Part shown: one piece after another, positions 47,276 to 57,435 of the stretch
How the letters are laid out: every line of letters starts with the position of its first letter
Numbering within the stretch: position 1 is the first letter of the stretch
Assembly (NCBI RefSeq): GCF_025399195.1
Contig: NW_026252141.1
Location: forward strand, 105,454 to 169,453
Reading direction: 5' to 3'
Origin: Umbelopsis ramanniana AG
Lineage: Eukaryota > Mucoromycota > Umbelopsidomycetes > Umbelopsidales > Umbelopsidaceae
Length of the DNA: 64,000 bases
The notes under the pieces: model-generated
Told to the model about the DNA's origin: nothing
What the model saw: the letters and a program-made list of their open reading frames with translations, nothing else
Databases searched by the model: none
Translations under genes and position numbers: made by a program

Positions 47276-49273
47276 ATGGATGCAGATAAACCCACTTACA
47301 TCGAGGATGCAAGTCTCTCCCATCATACCCAGGACAGTATCAGCATTTCATCGGAGCGTAGCGGAGTCCAGCCAAATGCTCCCCTCAAACGACAGCTCAA
47401 ATCCAGACATATCATCATGATTTCAGTGGGTGGAGTAATTGGGCAGGGTCTTTTCTTGTCCTCTGGTGGAGCATTAGCTGCTGCAGGACCAGCAGGTTTA
47501 CTCATTGCCTACTCCATCGTTGGGTTCATTGTCTTTTGGGTCACTTTCGCCCTGGGTGCGTATGGCGTTGATCTGTGCATATGGATATTGGAGAGAAGCT
47601 AACCGGTGCGGTTCTTTATCAGGTGAAATGGCTGCATATATGCCTATTTCCGGCTCCTTCACTATATATTGCCGTCGGTTTGTGGATAATTCGTTCGGAG
47701 CTATGGTCGGATACAACTATGTTGCAACATGGTGCCTGATTACAGCGGCTGAATTTGTTGCTATACCTTTGGTGCTCGACTACTGGACAACAGCTGTCCC
47801 TAGCTGGGCATGGTCTCTCATATGTCTAGTGATCGTCTTCTCAATCAACTTGTATGGTATCCGAGGTTTTGGTGAGGTGGAATACGTATTGTCTTTGGTA
47901 TGTAAGGTTGGAAACCAGACGTGCTCCGAAATCCGTCCTCCATGCTAACCGCCACCACATTATGTTATATAGATCAAAATCTTGGCTGTCATTGTCTATA
48001 TCATCGTTGGTATCTTCATTTCCGCTGGTGTTATCGGAGGGCAAAAGTATGGCTTCACTTATTGGAATGACCCAGGTGCTTTCACTCCTAATAAGGCTCA
48101 CATTCTTAATGCAATTGTTTTGGCTTCCTTGACAATGCAAGGAACAGAGATTGTTGGTGTGACGGCAGCGGAAGCCGACAATCCGGCCAAGGTAAGCAAT
48201 CACGAGGATAAGTCAGAAACTTGAACCAGGATACTGATGAGGTGCTACAGAATATACCCAAGGCTATTCGTAATGTGTTTTGGAGAATAGTAGTGTTTTA
48301 TCTTGGATCAGGTATAACAGATGTTTGTGCATGAAAACCATTCAGCATAGTCGCAGCACTGACCTACTGGTTTGTGCCCTAGTCTTCATTGCAGGCATGA
48401 TCCTTCCCTATGATGACCCCAACCTATTGACACAAGGAGCCAAGAGCGTGTCCATCTCACCCTTCACTTTGGTGTTCAAGAAAGGTGGACTCGATGCCCT
48501 TGCTCACGTCATAAATGGGGTTATTCTGTGCACTATCCTTTCATGTGCCAACAGTGGTCTTTATGTATCCAGCCGCACTCTCCATGCTCTCGCACTAGAG
48601 GGCCTCACTCACAAACGACTAGGTAAGATATTGATCAGTCAACAAAAGGTGCTGTATGCCGATGTCTAATAAGCACATTCAGCTTATGTCAACAACAGAG
48701 GTGTACCAATCTATGCACTCTGTGCATCCGCTGCCGTCAGTCTTGTTAGTTTCCTCACCACTTTTATACCTGGAAACGCTCTGTTTCTATGCCTGTCCAC
48801 GATCTCTGGTGTGGCAGGTTTCATCACATGGTACGTTTTCGAGATTGAAAAAGAGAACTTTGAGAACTCTTCGTATTTAATCTTCCCTTTTTTATGATAG
48901 GGGCTCTATTTCGCTAGCCCGGTATCGTATGCGAAAGGCGTTTATTGTTCAGGGCCGGTCGCTTAGTGACCTTCCATATGTTGCTCCAGGGTTTCCCTAT
49001 TTCGACATATTCTCCATCTTTGCCTGCGGCGTTCTGGCCCTGCTTGGTGGATGGTCCTCTTTCTCACCGCCGGATCCAATTGGCTTGGTAGGCAATTACG
49101 CTGGTCTGGTGATCGCGTTCTTTGGCTTCGTCATAACTAAGTGGTGGACCAAGAGTAAGGTTGTACGACTGTGCGATATTGATCTCGACACGGGCCGCAC
49201 TCAGCATGTGGCTCAAGAAATCGAGGAGGAAAAGGAAACATGGTGGAGAAAAATACTCTCCTACATCTTTTGA
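47276..49273 (+). CDS. amino-acid permease (APC/YAT family)
   Basis: Twelve-helix transporter. A hydrophilic N-terminus (MDADKPTYIEDASLSHHTQD) leads to the family signature LKRQLKSRHIIMISVGGVIG and QGLFLSSGGALAAAGP, then EMAAYMPISGSFTIYCRRFV, FGAMVGYNYVATWCLITAAE, QGTEIVGVTAAEADNPAKNI, PKAIRNVFWRIVVFYLGS, SCANSGLYVSSRTLHALALE and KRLAYVNNRGVPIYALC. It ends KILSYIF. About nine short introns; the joins PAK/NIPKAIRN and TFALG/EMAAY restore the conserved blocks. Known role: proton-coupled uptake of amino acids at the plasma membrane. The GTEIVGVTAAEADNP block is close to basic-amino-acid (Lys/Arg) and general permeases, but substrate cannot be fixed from sequence alone. Confidence 0.93.
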
Positions 49274-49577
49274 TTGGAGCCATTCGATACTGATATGAAT
49301 GCTATATATCACATAATTATATTTAGATTGACAAATTGTTGATGTTCTCCTTCAATTCGTTTGATGCTTCTGTTGTGCTTGTCTTAAGTCCGTTCACCGT
49401 GGTGCGTTCTTTCCTTCTCAGCGGAAATAGCTGGCGTGTGACGATACCTATTTCTCTGCTTCAATGAGGCGGAGTTCCCTGTACTACTTTATTTTTCGTT
49501 CACTTGTATAAAAGTTTGCTACCACCGAGAAATCTGTCTACTCACGTTATAGACACTTTCATCCACCTTAAGCACTT
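49274..49577. other. promoter interval of the tandem small-protein family
   Basis: A TATAAAAG box at 49507-49514 precedes the first small membrane protein by 64 bp. Confidence 0.55.
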
Positions 49578-50057
49578 ATGCACTTGTACAAAATCTTACT
49601 GCTGACTGACCAGCAGTTGAATCGTGGTTCTAGTTCAATCGATAATACGGAAACCATCGACCGTGAGTATGCGACACTTGCAGAAGAGGTTAAGACCAAG
49701 TACAATGCAGTTGTTGAAGAGATGTTTAAACACAAGTATTCCAACGCGACACAAAATCATGGCAAGGACGCTGAAGCGGTGACACTCGACATTGTGAAAA
49801 TTGTCGATAAGAATTCAAATCCTCAACCGAGTTCTGTTTCTGGATCCCCGTCACCTTCTCACCTTATCATAGTCTTGCTAATTCTTTTGTTTGCATTTTG
49901 GTCGGTACGAATCTCGCTTCAGCAAGATCTTTCCGGTATAAAATCCAGTTTAGAGGAACTCATTATCTTGTCATTGCTCTTTCTATTCTTATCAACGATA
50001 TGGTTGGTAGCGATTGGCATCGTCTGGCTAATAGTTACTGCTGCGTTGTGCTCCTAG
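49578..50057 (+). CDS. small membrane protein family, member 1
   Basis: 159 aa, single exon. It starts MHLYKILLLTDQQLNRGSSS, then EYATLAEEVKTKYNAVVEEM and FKHKYSN, followed by a Ser/Pro linker and two hydrophobic helices (HLIIVLLILLFAFWSV; ILSLLFLFLSTIWLVAIGIV) at the C-terminus. The N-terminal motif (Y/H-K-I-L-x-x-T-D-x-Q) and the LxxxxKxKYxAxVEExFKxKY block are shared with the four genes to its right, so these are paralogues. This member lacks the Cys motif and has two C-terminal helices. No known family; the charged block weakly recalls an HMG-box helix 2. Role unknown. Confidence 0.7.
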   Translation: MHLYKILLLTDQQLNRGSSSIDNTETIDREYATLAEEVKTKYNAVVEEMFKHKYSNATQNHGKDAEAVTLDIVKIVDKNSNPQPSSVSGSPSPSHLIIVLLILLFAFWSVRISLQQDLSGIKSSLEELIILSLLFLFLSTIWLVAIGIVWLIVTAALCS

Positions 50058-50718
50058 GACGATGCTTCATGTCTAGTAGTTTTCTGTTTGTGTATACTGC
50101 TTAGTTCCAGCATGCATTTAGATAATGCGTTGTTGCATCATGCTCATGACTTTCTCTAAAGCTTGTGCACGCGGCCAAATACACTGTTGTATAATAAAAT
50201 CTCGCCTAGTTTTGGTTCTAACGGACGCGGTAAGAAGAATGTCCTGTTATATGTACCATGCAATATTTGTCCTGCATGATTTTTTCTGCCATTCATTTGA
50301 TGTAAAATCCTTCTTCCAACATATAAGCGATACGCTCTGTTTTCCAACAACAATCTCTGACTTCATGCGATCACGGTTAGGTACCATGGACCCTGGTCAA
50401 TGCGTCCCCTTGGGACTGAAGCATTGGTTACTGCAGGTCATGGAGCATTCTACTGCAGCCTTTTTTATTACTTTGGCTTTCTGCCACTGTCGCTTTTTTT
50501 TGTTAGAAAAAACTTGCACAGAAAAATAACTGTCTGGTGCTATCGTCGTCTCTCCAGGTGATACTGTTCACTTTAAGTTTTGTATTCACTTGTGCCACCT
50601 TCCTTTTGATCCAAGAAACCCCGGGCTGAGCCACCTCCACAACCTCTTTCCATTTGGCGAGAGATTATATATTACAACTTTTCTCCAACTCCTTCTAATT
50701 TCTTCTCATCACAAACAA

Positions 50719-51120
50719 ATGATGTTTAGGATTCTAAATGCGACAGACAAGTTGTGGACCTCACTTGACTCCTCGCGAGACCAAATCTATAAAAATGAAA
50801 TTGCAATAGCCTACAGTGAACTTACCGAAGAAGATAAAAAGAAATACGACGCGCTGGTGGAAGGGGTTTTCAAAGACAAGTTTCTAAATCCAGAAAGGTT
50901 TAAATTGGAGCAAGCAAGAAGTGAATATCGATGCCCTGCTTGCCAAAATGACGCTCATGAGCAGATTGTAGTCAGCAAATCTGCTTGGGCTGAAAGCCTT
51001 GTCAGGATAGTGTTTCTGCTTTTATCGTTCTATACCGCACACACCTTTTCACAGGGGTTGATTTTACCACTTTTTGTCATACTGTACGGCTTACTGTTTA
51101 TCTGTAGTCCGTTATTGTAG
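50719..51120 (+). CDS. small membrane protein family, member 2
   Basis: 134 codons, single exon. MMFRILNATDKLWTSLDSSR; the second Met (50722) aligns with the paralogues' start. Then AYSELTEEDKKKYDALVEGV and FKDKFLNPERFKLEQAR, the Cys motif CPACQNDAHEQ, and a C-terminal membrane segment (IVFLLLSFYTAHTF, LILPLFVILYGLLFICSPLL). It is the least altered member and a good reference for the family. There is no signal peptide; a tail-anchor-like topology is likely. The 3' flank carries a relic of the monooxygenase gene end (51164-51290). Confidence 0.7.
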   Translation: MMFRILNATDKLWTSLDSSRDQIYKNEIAIAYSELTEEDKKKYDALVEGVFKDKFLNPERFKLEQARSEYRCPACQNDAHEQIVVSKSAWAESLVRIVFLLLSFYTAHTFSQGLILPLFVILYGLLFICSPLL

Positions 51121-51163
51121 ATACCAGTGTTCTGCAGTTACTCTTATAAAACAAAATTGATAC

Positions 51164-51290
51164 CATTTGAGTTTCATGTTCGTGAGTGCCATTTGAATCT
51201 TTGCAGCGAGTGTTTTCTTAAAGCGTAACTTTCCAGTCGAGTTGAAGAGTACGACCATGGCATAGAGAGCGATGCCTGGCGTTCCTTCCA
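51164..51290 (-). pseudogene. relic of monooxygenase 3' end (weakest copy)
   Basis: Plus-strand text CATTTGAGTTTCATG and AACTTTCCAGTCGAG, then CATGGCATAGAGAGCGATG, follow the order and spacing of the true 3' end at 53884-54000 (TTTGGAGTTCATG; AAACTTCCATCCGATC; CACGACATGATGAGTGAT). Heavily decayed; it begins 44 bp after member 2. Confidence 0.45.
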
Positions 51291-51640
51291 TTCTCTCGTT
51301 TCTATATTATGACTTAGGTGGTTCAGTGCATATTCTTTACTGCCACAGAATTAGCCACAACATGGCACCAATTCAGCTCTCTTCAGAGTCAATGTTACTT
51401 ATCCATCATTTTTAACAACCTCATAGTCATCAAGAAAGCTCGCATAATGAAGAGGCTCTATCGTTGCCACCAAGGTCATACCGTCCATTTTAGGTTCATG
51501 TTCATTCGTACCACCATTCTGCTTACTTGTTTTGAGCCCGGCTCAGCCGATTTCTCGACCTTCTGTTGCCGCTTGACGCGAAACCTTTTTTCAAGCTTTC
51601 GCTTTCTCACCATTACTGTTCTCAAGAGAACTCTCTAACA

Positions 51641-52003
51641 ATGCATAAGATACTGCATTACACTGACTTACAATGGTCCAATCCAAAGCAGGATCATACA
51701 GGAACAATTGAAAGAATGTACAAGGAACTAACTGACGATGATAAGAAAAAATACGATGCGCTGGTCGAAGGTGCTTTCAAGGAAAAGTATTGGAATCCAG
51801 AAAGGTACAAAGTCGAGCAAACAAGACTAGAATCCCGACAACATGCTTGCCATGCATGTCAGAGTGACGCTCATGGGCAGACTGCTGGCAGTCAATTTAG
51901 TTTTGTCAACAGCTTTTGCAACGTATTTATTTTCATAGGATTGGTGAATATGTTGTACGAGTTCTCAAAATGGGATGTCATCCAAAAATTTGTTAGTAAA
52001 TAA
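51641..52003 (+). CDS. small membrane protein family, member 3
   Basis: 121 codons, single exon. MHKILHYTDLQWSNPKQDHT, then MYKELTDDDKKKYDALVEGA and FKEKYWNPERYKVEQTRLES, CHACQSDAHGQ, and one hydrophobic segment (FCNVFIFIGLVNMLYEF). The tail is shorter than in member 2. The ATG at 51641 follows a leader shared with members 4 and 5 (a GCCACCAAGGT...TTCGTACCACC... block), so the promoter was duplicated with the gene. Confidence 0.7.
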   Translation: MHKILHYTDLQWSNPKQDHTGTIERMYKELTDDDKKKYDALVEGAFKEKYWNPERYKVEQTRLESRQHACHACQSDAHGQTAGSQFSFVNSFCNVFIFIGLVNMLYEFSKWDVIQKFVSK

Positions 52004-52016
52004 TGTTACTACCATC

Positions 52017-52450
52017 CCCATAGTGGGTACTGTAATCAGCAGTAAATTACATATCACTTATAAAACCATTGGGAATTCATGCCAGTCAGTTAACGATATA
52101 CCGTCGACTCTCAATATCTATAATGTTTTTTCAAATGTAACCTTCTAGTCAAGCTGGTGATTAAGCCATGACATGCAGAGTGATATCATGACTTCGTTGT
52201 AACTTTGTTTCCAATGTGAATTCGGATATAGGCGCCAATGCATCGGTTTTTCAGCCACACAGTTAGCCACAGCAAGCCAATTGGGTATTTTTCTGCAGCC
52301 TTGGTAGCGACGTTATACTTCCATCATTGTCTTATATCACGAGATCATCGCGAACTGTCTGTAATAATGCGGAGCCGCTATCGCTGCAACCAAGGTCCTA
52401 CCGCTTCGCTTTTAAGTTTCGTGTTCATTCGTGCCACCTTCCTGCTTACC
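52017..52450 (+). repeat. tandem duplication unit, upstream part (left copy)
   Basis: Closely matches 52930-53355. Shared landmarks in order: CAGCAGTAAATTA, CACTTATAAA, GACTCTCAATATCT, GGCGCCAATGCATCGG, CAGCCACACAGTTAGCCACA, CGCGAACTGTCTGTAATAAT and CCTACCGCTTCGCTTTTAAG. The unit carries a monooxygenase relic, spacer and leader ahead of a small membrane protein gene. Confidence 0.85.
52069..52238 (-). pseudogene. relic of monooxygenase 3' end
   Basis: Aligns with 53887-54050 of the intact gene: GAATTCATGCCAGTCA against GGAGTTCATGCCAGTCA, then GTAACCTTCTAGTCAAGCTG against GTAAACTTCCATCCGATCTG, then GGTGATTAAGCCATGACATG against ATGATTACGCCACGACATGA, and GACTTC and GTTTCCA blocks after. Non-functional fragment of the last exon. 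Confidence 0.75.
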
Positions 52451-52559
52451 CATATAAGCCGGTCTCAGCCACTTTTCGTCCCTTCCACTGCCATTTGACG
52501 CTAAACCTTTTGAGTTTTCACTCTTTCACCAGTACTATTCTCAAAAGATCCGTCTACCA

Positions 52560-52815
52560 ATGTACAAGATACTGCTTCATACTGACTTGCAGTGGTCCGC
52601 ACCAAACGGGACCGGGAATCAAATAGGACAAATTGAAAGGTCGTACAAGGAACTATCTGACGATGATAAGAAAAAATACGATGCGCTGGTCGAAGCTGCT
52701 TTCAAAGAAAAATATCTGAATCCAAAAAGTACAAAGTCGAGCAAGCAGGACTAGGATCCCAACAACATGCTTGCCATGCATGTCAGAGTGATGCTCATGG
52801 GCTGGCAGCCAATTA
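52560..52815 (+). pseudogene. small membrane protein family, member 4 (frameshifted)
   Basis: Begins intact: MYKILLHTDLQWSAPNGTGN, SYKELSDDDKKKYDALVEAA, FKEKYLNP. Then one G is missing (AAAAGTACAAAG where member 3 has GAAAGGTACAAAG), so translation runs off-frame and stops at 52754 after 64 codons. The original frame is still readable beyond the break (CATGCTTGCCATGCATGTCA encodes the Cys motif), but the tail has further losses. The membrane segment cannot be made. It is a recent pseudogene or, less likely, a truncated soluble form. Confidence 0.8.
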
Positions 52816-52929
52816 AGTTTTGCCAACAGCATTCCAACTTATTTACTTTCACACTAGTCGCGAATATCATGTACAGGCTCTCAAAATAGAATGTCTTCTA
52901 CGAATTTTTAGGAATCAATGTTCTACCAT

Positions 52930-53355
52930 CCCCATAGAGGGGTATTGTAATCAGCAGTAAATTATATATCACTTATAAAGTCATTTGGAGCTCATGCCCG
53001 TCCGCAACAATATACTATCGACTCTCAATATCTGTAATTTCTTCCAAATATAACCCTCCAGTCGAGCTGATGATGAAGCCATGACATGTAGAGTGATATC
53101 ACGGCTTCGTTGTAGCCTTGTTTCCAATATGAATTCGGATATTGGCGCCAATGCATCGGTTTTTCAGCCACACAGTTAGCCACAGCAAGCCAATTGGGTA
53201 TTCTTCTGCAGCCTTGGTATCGACGCTACCCTCCATCACTATCTTATATCACGGGATCATCGCGAACTGTCTGTAATAATGCGGAGCCGCTATCGCTGCC
53301 ACCAAGGTCCTACCGCTTCGCTTTTAAGTTTCGTGCTCATTTGTGGCACCTTCCT
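52930..53355 (+). repeat. tandem duplication unit, upstream part (right copy)
   Basis: Second copy of the unit at 52017-52450, with the same order of landmarks and only scattered substitutions (for example GTCATTTGGAGCTCATGCCC for CCATTGGGAATTCATGCCAG). It leads into member 5. Confidence 0.85.
52981..53140 (-). pseudogene. relic of monooxygenase 3' end
   Basis: TCATTTGGAGCTCATGCCCG corresponds to TCATTTGGAGTTCATGCCAG at 53884. Further matches are TAACCCTCCAGTCGAGCTGA, TGATGAAGCCATGACATGTA and GAGTGAT, in the same order as the intact gene. Several indels break the frame. Confidence 0.75.
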
Positions 53356-53466
53356 ACTTGCTCATTCAACCCCGGCTGAGCCATTTTCCAAGCCTTTTTG
53401 CCCCTTGGCGCCACACTTTCTGCTGCCGTTCCTTTTCTTTATCCTTCAAGAATAAATCACTAACTC

Positions 53467-53844
53467 ATGTACAAGGCACTACATTGGACTGGAAAGCAGT
53501 TGGACGCGCCAAATATGGGGTACGTCCCCAACATCGAAGCCGCATATAACGAACTCTCGGATGATGATAAGAAAAAATTCGATGCACTCTACGAAGAGCT
53601 TTTCAGAGCTAGATTTATGAATCCTGAAAGGCTCAAAGCCGAGCAATGTGGTCAGAATGGTGCTAAAGGCACGGCCACTATCCGTCGCCACACCGCGGAA
53701 TTCCATTGGAGTGAGAACATTATCAAAATAACATTCATTGTATTAGCATTTTATTCAGCGCACACCATTGCAAAAGGAGATGGTATATACTTTCTGTTTA
53801 CTCTTTATTTTTTGCTATACACGTTTGGCAAGGTATTTGAGTAG
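53467..53844 (+). CDS. small membrane protein family, member 5
   Basis: 126 codons, single exon. MYKALHWTGKQLDAPNMGYV, AYNELSDDDKKKFDALYEEL, FRARFMNPERLKAEQCGQNG, then a basic stretch (TATIRRHTAEFHW) in place of the C-x2-C motif, and C-terminal hydrophobic segments (IIKITFIVLAFYSAHTI; IYFLFTLYFLLYTFGKVF). It ends 40 bp from the convergent monooxygenase stop, the spacing that the relics next to members 2 to 4 reproduce. Confidence 0.7.
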   Translation: MYKALHWTGKQLDAPNMGYVPNIEAAYNELSDDDKKKFDALYEELFRARFMNPERLKAEQCGQNGAKGTATIRRHTAEFHWSENIIKITFIVLAFYSAHTIAKGDGIYFLFTLYFLLYTFGKVFE

Positions 53845-53883
53845 ATTAACACTAATGTACAAAGGGGGTTTAAATAAAAGATT

Positions 53884-55177
53884 TCATTTGGAGTTCATGC
53901 CAGTCAACCACAGGATGCCATTGACTCCTTTCATCATATATTTTCCAAAGGTAAACTTCCATCCGATCTGATGATTACGCCACGACATGATGAGTGATTC
54001 CTTGACTTCTTTCGATCCTCGTTTCCACATTATGTCTTCGTATTTCGCTATCGCCGCTGGCCAATCCGCATCATCTGTGGTTAAAGCCTTTGCGAGATCG
54101 ATAGAATCTTTCAATGATGTGTTTGCGCCCATGCCCTTGTTGGTAGTCATAGCTAAGAACCAAAAGACACCATTGAGTACGACTGGTGCATCATCTTTCA
54201 ACACCTTCCGTTAACTTACCATGTGCTGCATCACCTAATAGCGTCAATCGCTTGTGGGCAACCTTAGACAGCGGGTTCTCGGCTTGATAATTGGTGGTGC
54301 GAGTCTTGTAAAAGCCATCAAATATGACATTACTCTCTTCGACTCGTTCGGCAATTAAAAGCACTTCTGGATGAAAGTCTTTTCTCACGATCTCCTTTAC
54401 GAATTGAAGACTTTCTGCCTTTCCCTCGGGAAGAGGTTCTGTAATGATGTTTTCTGGGAAAGAGATCCCAAAGAACAAATCTGGCTTTCCGCTGGGAGGA
54501 TGACAGAGGCCGATCAGAACACTGTAACCTGATGGAGACGAGGTGCGGATCATGGAATACTTGAGGAACTTGTTCAGCGTGGGCATTTCCTCGGGCGAGA
54601 AGCCCTTCATAAGTGCTCCAAACGAAATGATCCCGGTGGGTTCGTATTTGATGGAAGGAGTGAACTGGGCGCGCACTTTGGACCAACATCCATCGGCACC
54701 GACCATGAAATCAGCGTCCACAGTTGATCCGTCTTCAAAGAATATTTTGATCTTGTCATCGGTCTCTTCGTATTTTATGAATTTTTTGTGATAGACAATA
54801 TTCACGCCCTCCACCAGTCCATTCCTCAAATCCGTACGATCAATAATACCGGTGGCGAGTTTGCTTGGTTTCTCACCCGGCTTCACCGGCCCACCGATTC
54901 GGAGCATCTCTGACAGATGTTCATCTAGGACTGTGAATCCAGTGACGGTGTTGCGGGCAAAGATCTCGTCAATGCCACCAATCTTGGCTTCCTTGAGAGA
55001 TTCAAGTCCCCATGTGTTGATGCCAATATGAAAGCCCTGGGGTCGAGAACTTGGTGACTCGCTTCTTTCATAGACGGTGACTTGCAGCGAGGACTTGTAC
55101 ACTTTGATGGCTTGAGCCAGGTTCAGACCACCAATACCGCCTCCAATGATGGCAATAGTTTGTAAAGGCTGGACCAT
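53884..55177 (-). CDS. FAD-dependent monooxygenase (aromatic hydroxylase type)
   Basis: Starts MVQPLQTIAIIGGGIGGLNL with the GxGxxG FAD loop, then an R-rich PSSRPQGFHIG, the middle DG motif (DFMVGADGCWSKVRAQF) and the GD motif LTLLGDAAH. The intron (GTAAGT to TTCTTAG) joins GDAAH/AMTTNKGMGANTSLKD, the expected P-loop-like Gly-Gly/Asn stretch after GD. It ends MKGVNGILWLTGMNSK-stop at 53884. Known family: PHBH-like flavoprotein hydroxylases using NAD(P)H and oxygen on phenolic or other aromatic substrates; the substrate here is unknown. About 410 aa. Its last exon has been copied, as relics, into the tandem array next to it. Confidence 0.9.
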
Positions 55178-57435
55178 ATGACAGTATTAGAAAAGGATAA
55201 ATCAAACTTCTTTGATCTGCCAAAGCTTACATCTATCCGAATTTTATAATTTCCCATTTTCGGTAAGAAAAATTGCACCCTTGCGAAAATTTTTGACTCA
55301 AAACTGTCGAAAGCGTATTCCGAGCTTGGCAAGCCCGCCAAGACCATCAGAAGCCGAACTTCCTTTGACTCATCTTGTGAAAAAAACTCAATTGGCGCGT
55401 TACAGCTAGGATAACATTCTGGAAGACTCTGGTTGCTGTTAGGGTAATTTTGTACGTGAACACAATAAGATATATTGGTGGTATTTGGACCTTGAGCGCG
55501 AAACCATGGTTGCGACAAATGGGAAATCCAGTGTTGAAAGGAGGTAACTGTAGTATAATCACATATTTGATGAAGAATGTTAACTTCCATGAACCATTAT
55601 CACTTTCTTTAAAGATTAAAGTATGCAGGTTAATGATATATGGTGTCATCAAGCTCATGAGTGAAAAATTTCAGGGCAGCTGTACCTGGGATTCCTGAGG
55701 TCAGGCCATAAGTAAAATTGTGTGTTGGGCGTGAGCCCACACCTACAACCTGGTATTTGCCCTCACAGCACATCAGTCCCCACCCAAATGCTTCAGTCAT
55801 TGTCTTTGTGTTAAGAAGGTCATGCATTCACCATTGAACATTGTCGGCATTGCGCGGCTAGTGGCTAATGATCCTTTCCAATGGCGTTAGCTATGCCACC
55901 GCTTTACACCGCATTTATATTCCAAGGCTTGCTTTGGCTTATCATAATAAATTGAAAAATATCAAAAGTCGAGAGAAGCAAAATTTAGGGTACCCAGCTC
56001 CCACCGAAACAGCGCGCCGGTAATACCTTGCCGACGACTTCCATGAAAAGAAATGCAAGATGAAAAAGTCACACCAAATACCCGCATATGTTCATGCAGC
56101 TACTTTGAAGATCGTCAAACAAGGTTTGTATCTCTTCAAATTAAAGGCCACTTGCTGCGGCATCGTCAAATTTGATGTATCACCGAAAATCTGGACCATG
56201 GAGTGATGAGTGTTTTGCGTCTAGTAGCCCTTCCATAAATTTTCAATTGCGTGTCTAGAAACCAACTCATAAAAAAAAAAGTGGCCTCATTAACCGGTGT
56301 GACAGCGGCGACCAGTTTTTAGATACACCTTCCGAATTAGATAATTCAAATCATTCGCTCACATATTAAGCAGTGATGAAGATTAGCTCTCGTTGAGACG
56401 TCCATTTACGATGCAAGCGTTAGGAGTGCCTTCTTGTGGATGGAAGAAGGTTTTCCCAAAAGTATCTGGGTAGTATTGGAAAATGAATCACCCGGCAGCA
56501 TTTTTCTGGAAAATCCATGTTGTCATTGAGATAAAGGAGAACAGTTCAATTAAGGCAAGACGCTCATCTTAATCTGCCTTTTGATGAGACCCCGCCACCG
56601 ACGCAACGGCCAGTTTGGCTCATCTCTTCATTATGACAATAGTGTACCTTACAAAGTTTAAAATGCTTGACATTAATTAAGCAAAGCAATCCACTCAAAT
56701 TAGAAATAGACAAACGTGCCATGGTAGAAGAGTCTCTTCTGAGATGTGTATTTCGCGCCGTTGTGGTCAGTTCCCTTACGGAGGCGAAGTTGCCTTGCGC
56801 GGTGCAAAACAGTGTGCACTGGCCATACTTGACGTAAATTGAAGGGGAGCGTTTACTCCGTCCCTCCGGACTTGACGGCTACTTTTTAGACAACTGGCTC
56901 AGCAAATGAGTGTGGCACCTGGAAGCATCTAATCTTTAGGATATCTCATGACGGTGGTCTGTTAGATGAAATCAGTTCATGTGACGCTACCTCCTGGCAA
57001 TCTGAAAACATACCATATTTGACTCGTGGTGTATCGATGGCAAGACTTGAGCCATTCAATGGAGGGTTGTTCCAACCGTCAATATCAAACTTTTGATGTT
57101 CAGGCACTCTCTCTCAACGCGAGCGATCGCCCACGTGGCACTCCGAATGATGGAACAAGTGGCCGGATCACCCAGCGAAAGACTGACTGCGGTCAAGTTA
57201 CCGCAGCCAAGCCTTTACTATTCGCCAAGTTTGCCAACCCTTGGCGTTACACACAGCCTTCTCGAAGCAGTCATTTGCAACAATCATCATAACATGCTTC
57301 ACTGTTATTACTTCAGCTGCGGCACATGCATTGGCTCGCCCCCCGCCTTTTTTTTTTTTTTTATATAAAATAATATCGTCACTTGAGAAAGATATTTCCC
57401 CTCAATCTCTCTTTTCTTACTTCTTTACATTGTAA
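55178..57435. other. 2.2-kb gene-free interval
   Basis: No gene recognised. A 155-codon minus frame with an ATG (55123-55590) overlaps the monooxygenase start, and a shorter one lies at 55630-55827; neither has recognisable motifs. The arrestin TATA box lies at the right end. Confidence 0.5.
57362..57369 (+). promoter_or_regulatory. TATA box of arrestin-like gene
   Basis: TATATAAA after a long T run, 74 bp before the ATG. Confidence 0.55.

Noticed and set aside
55123-55590. 155-codon minus-strand frame overlapping the monooxygenase start
   Set aside because: No recognisable domain, overlaps the 5' end of a certain gene, and has no promoter signal. It could be a small gene, but the evidence is too thin.
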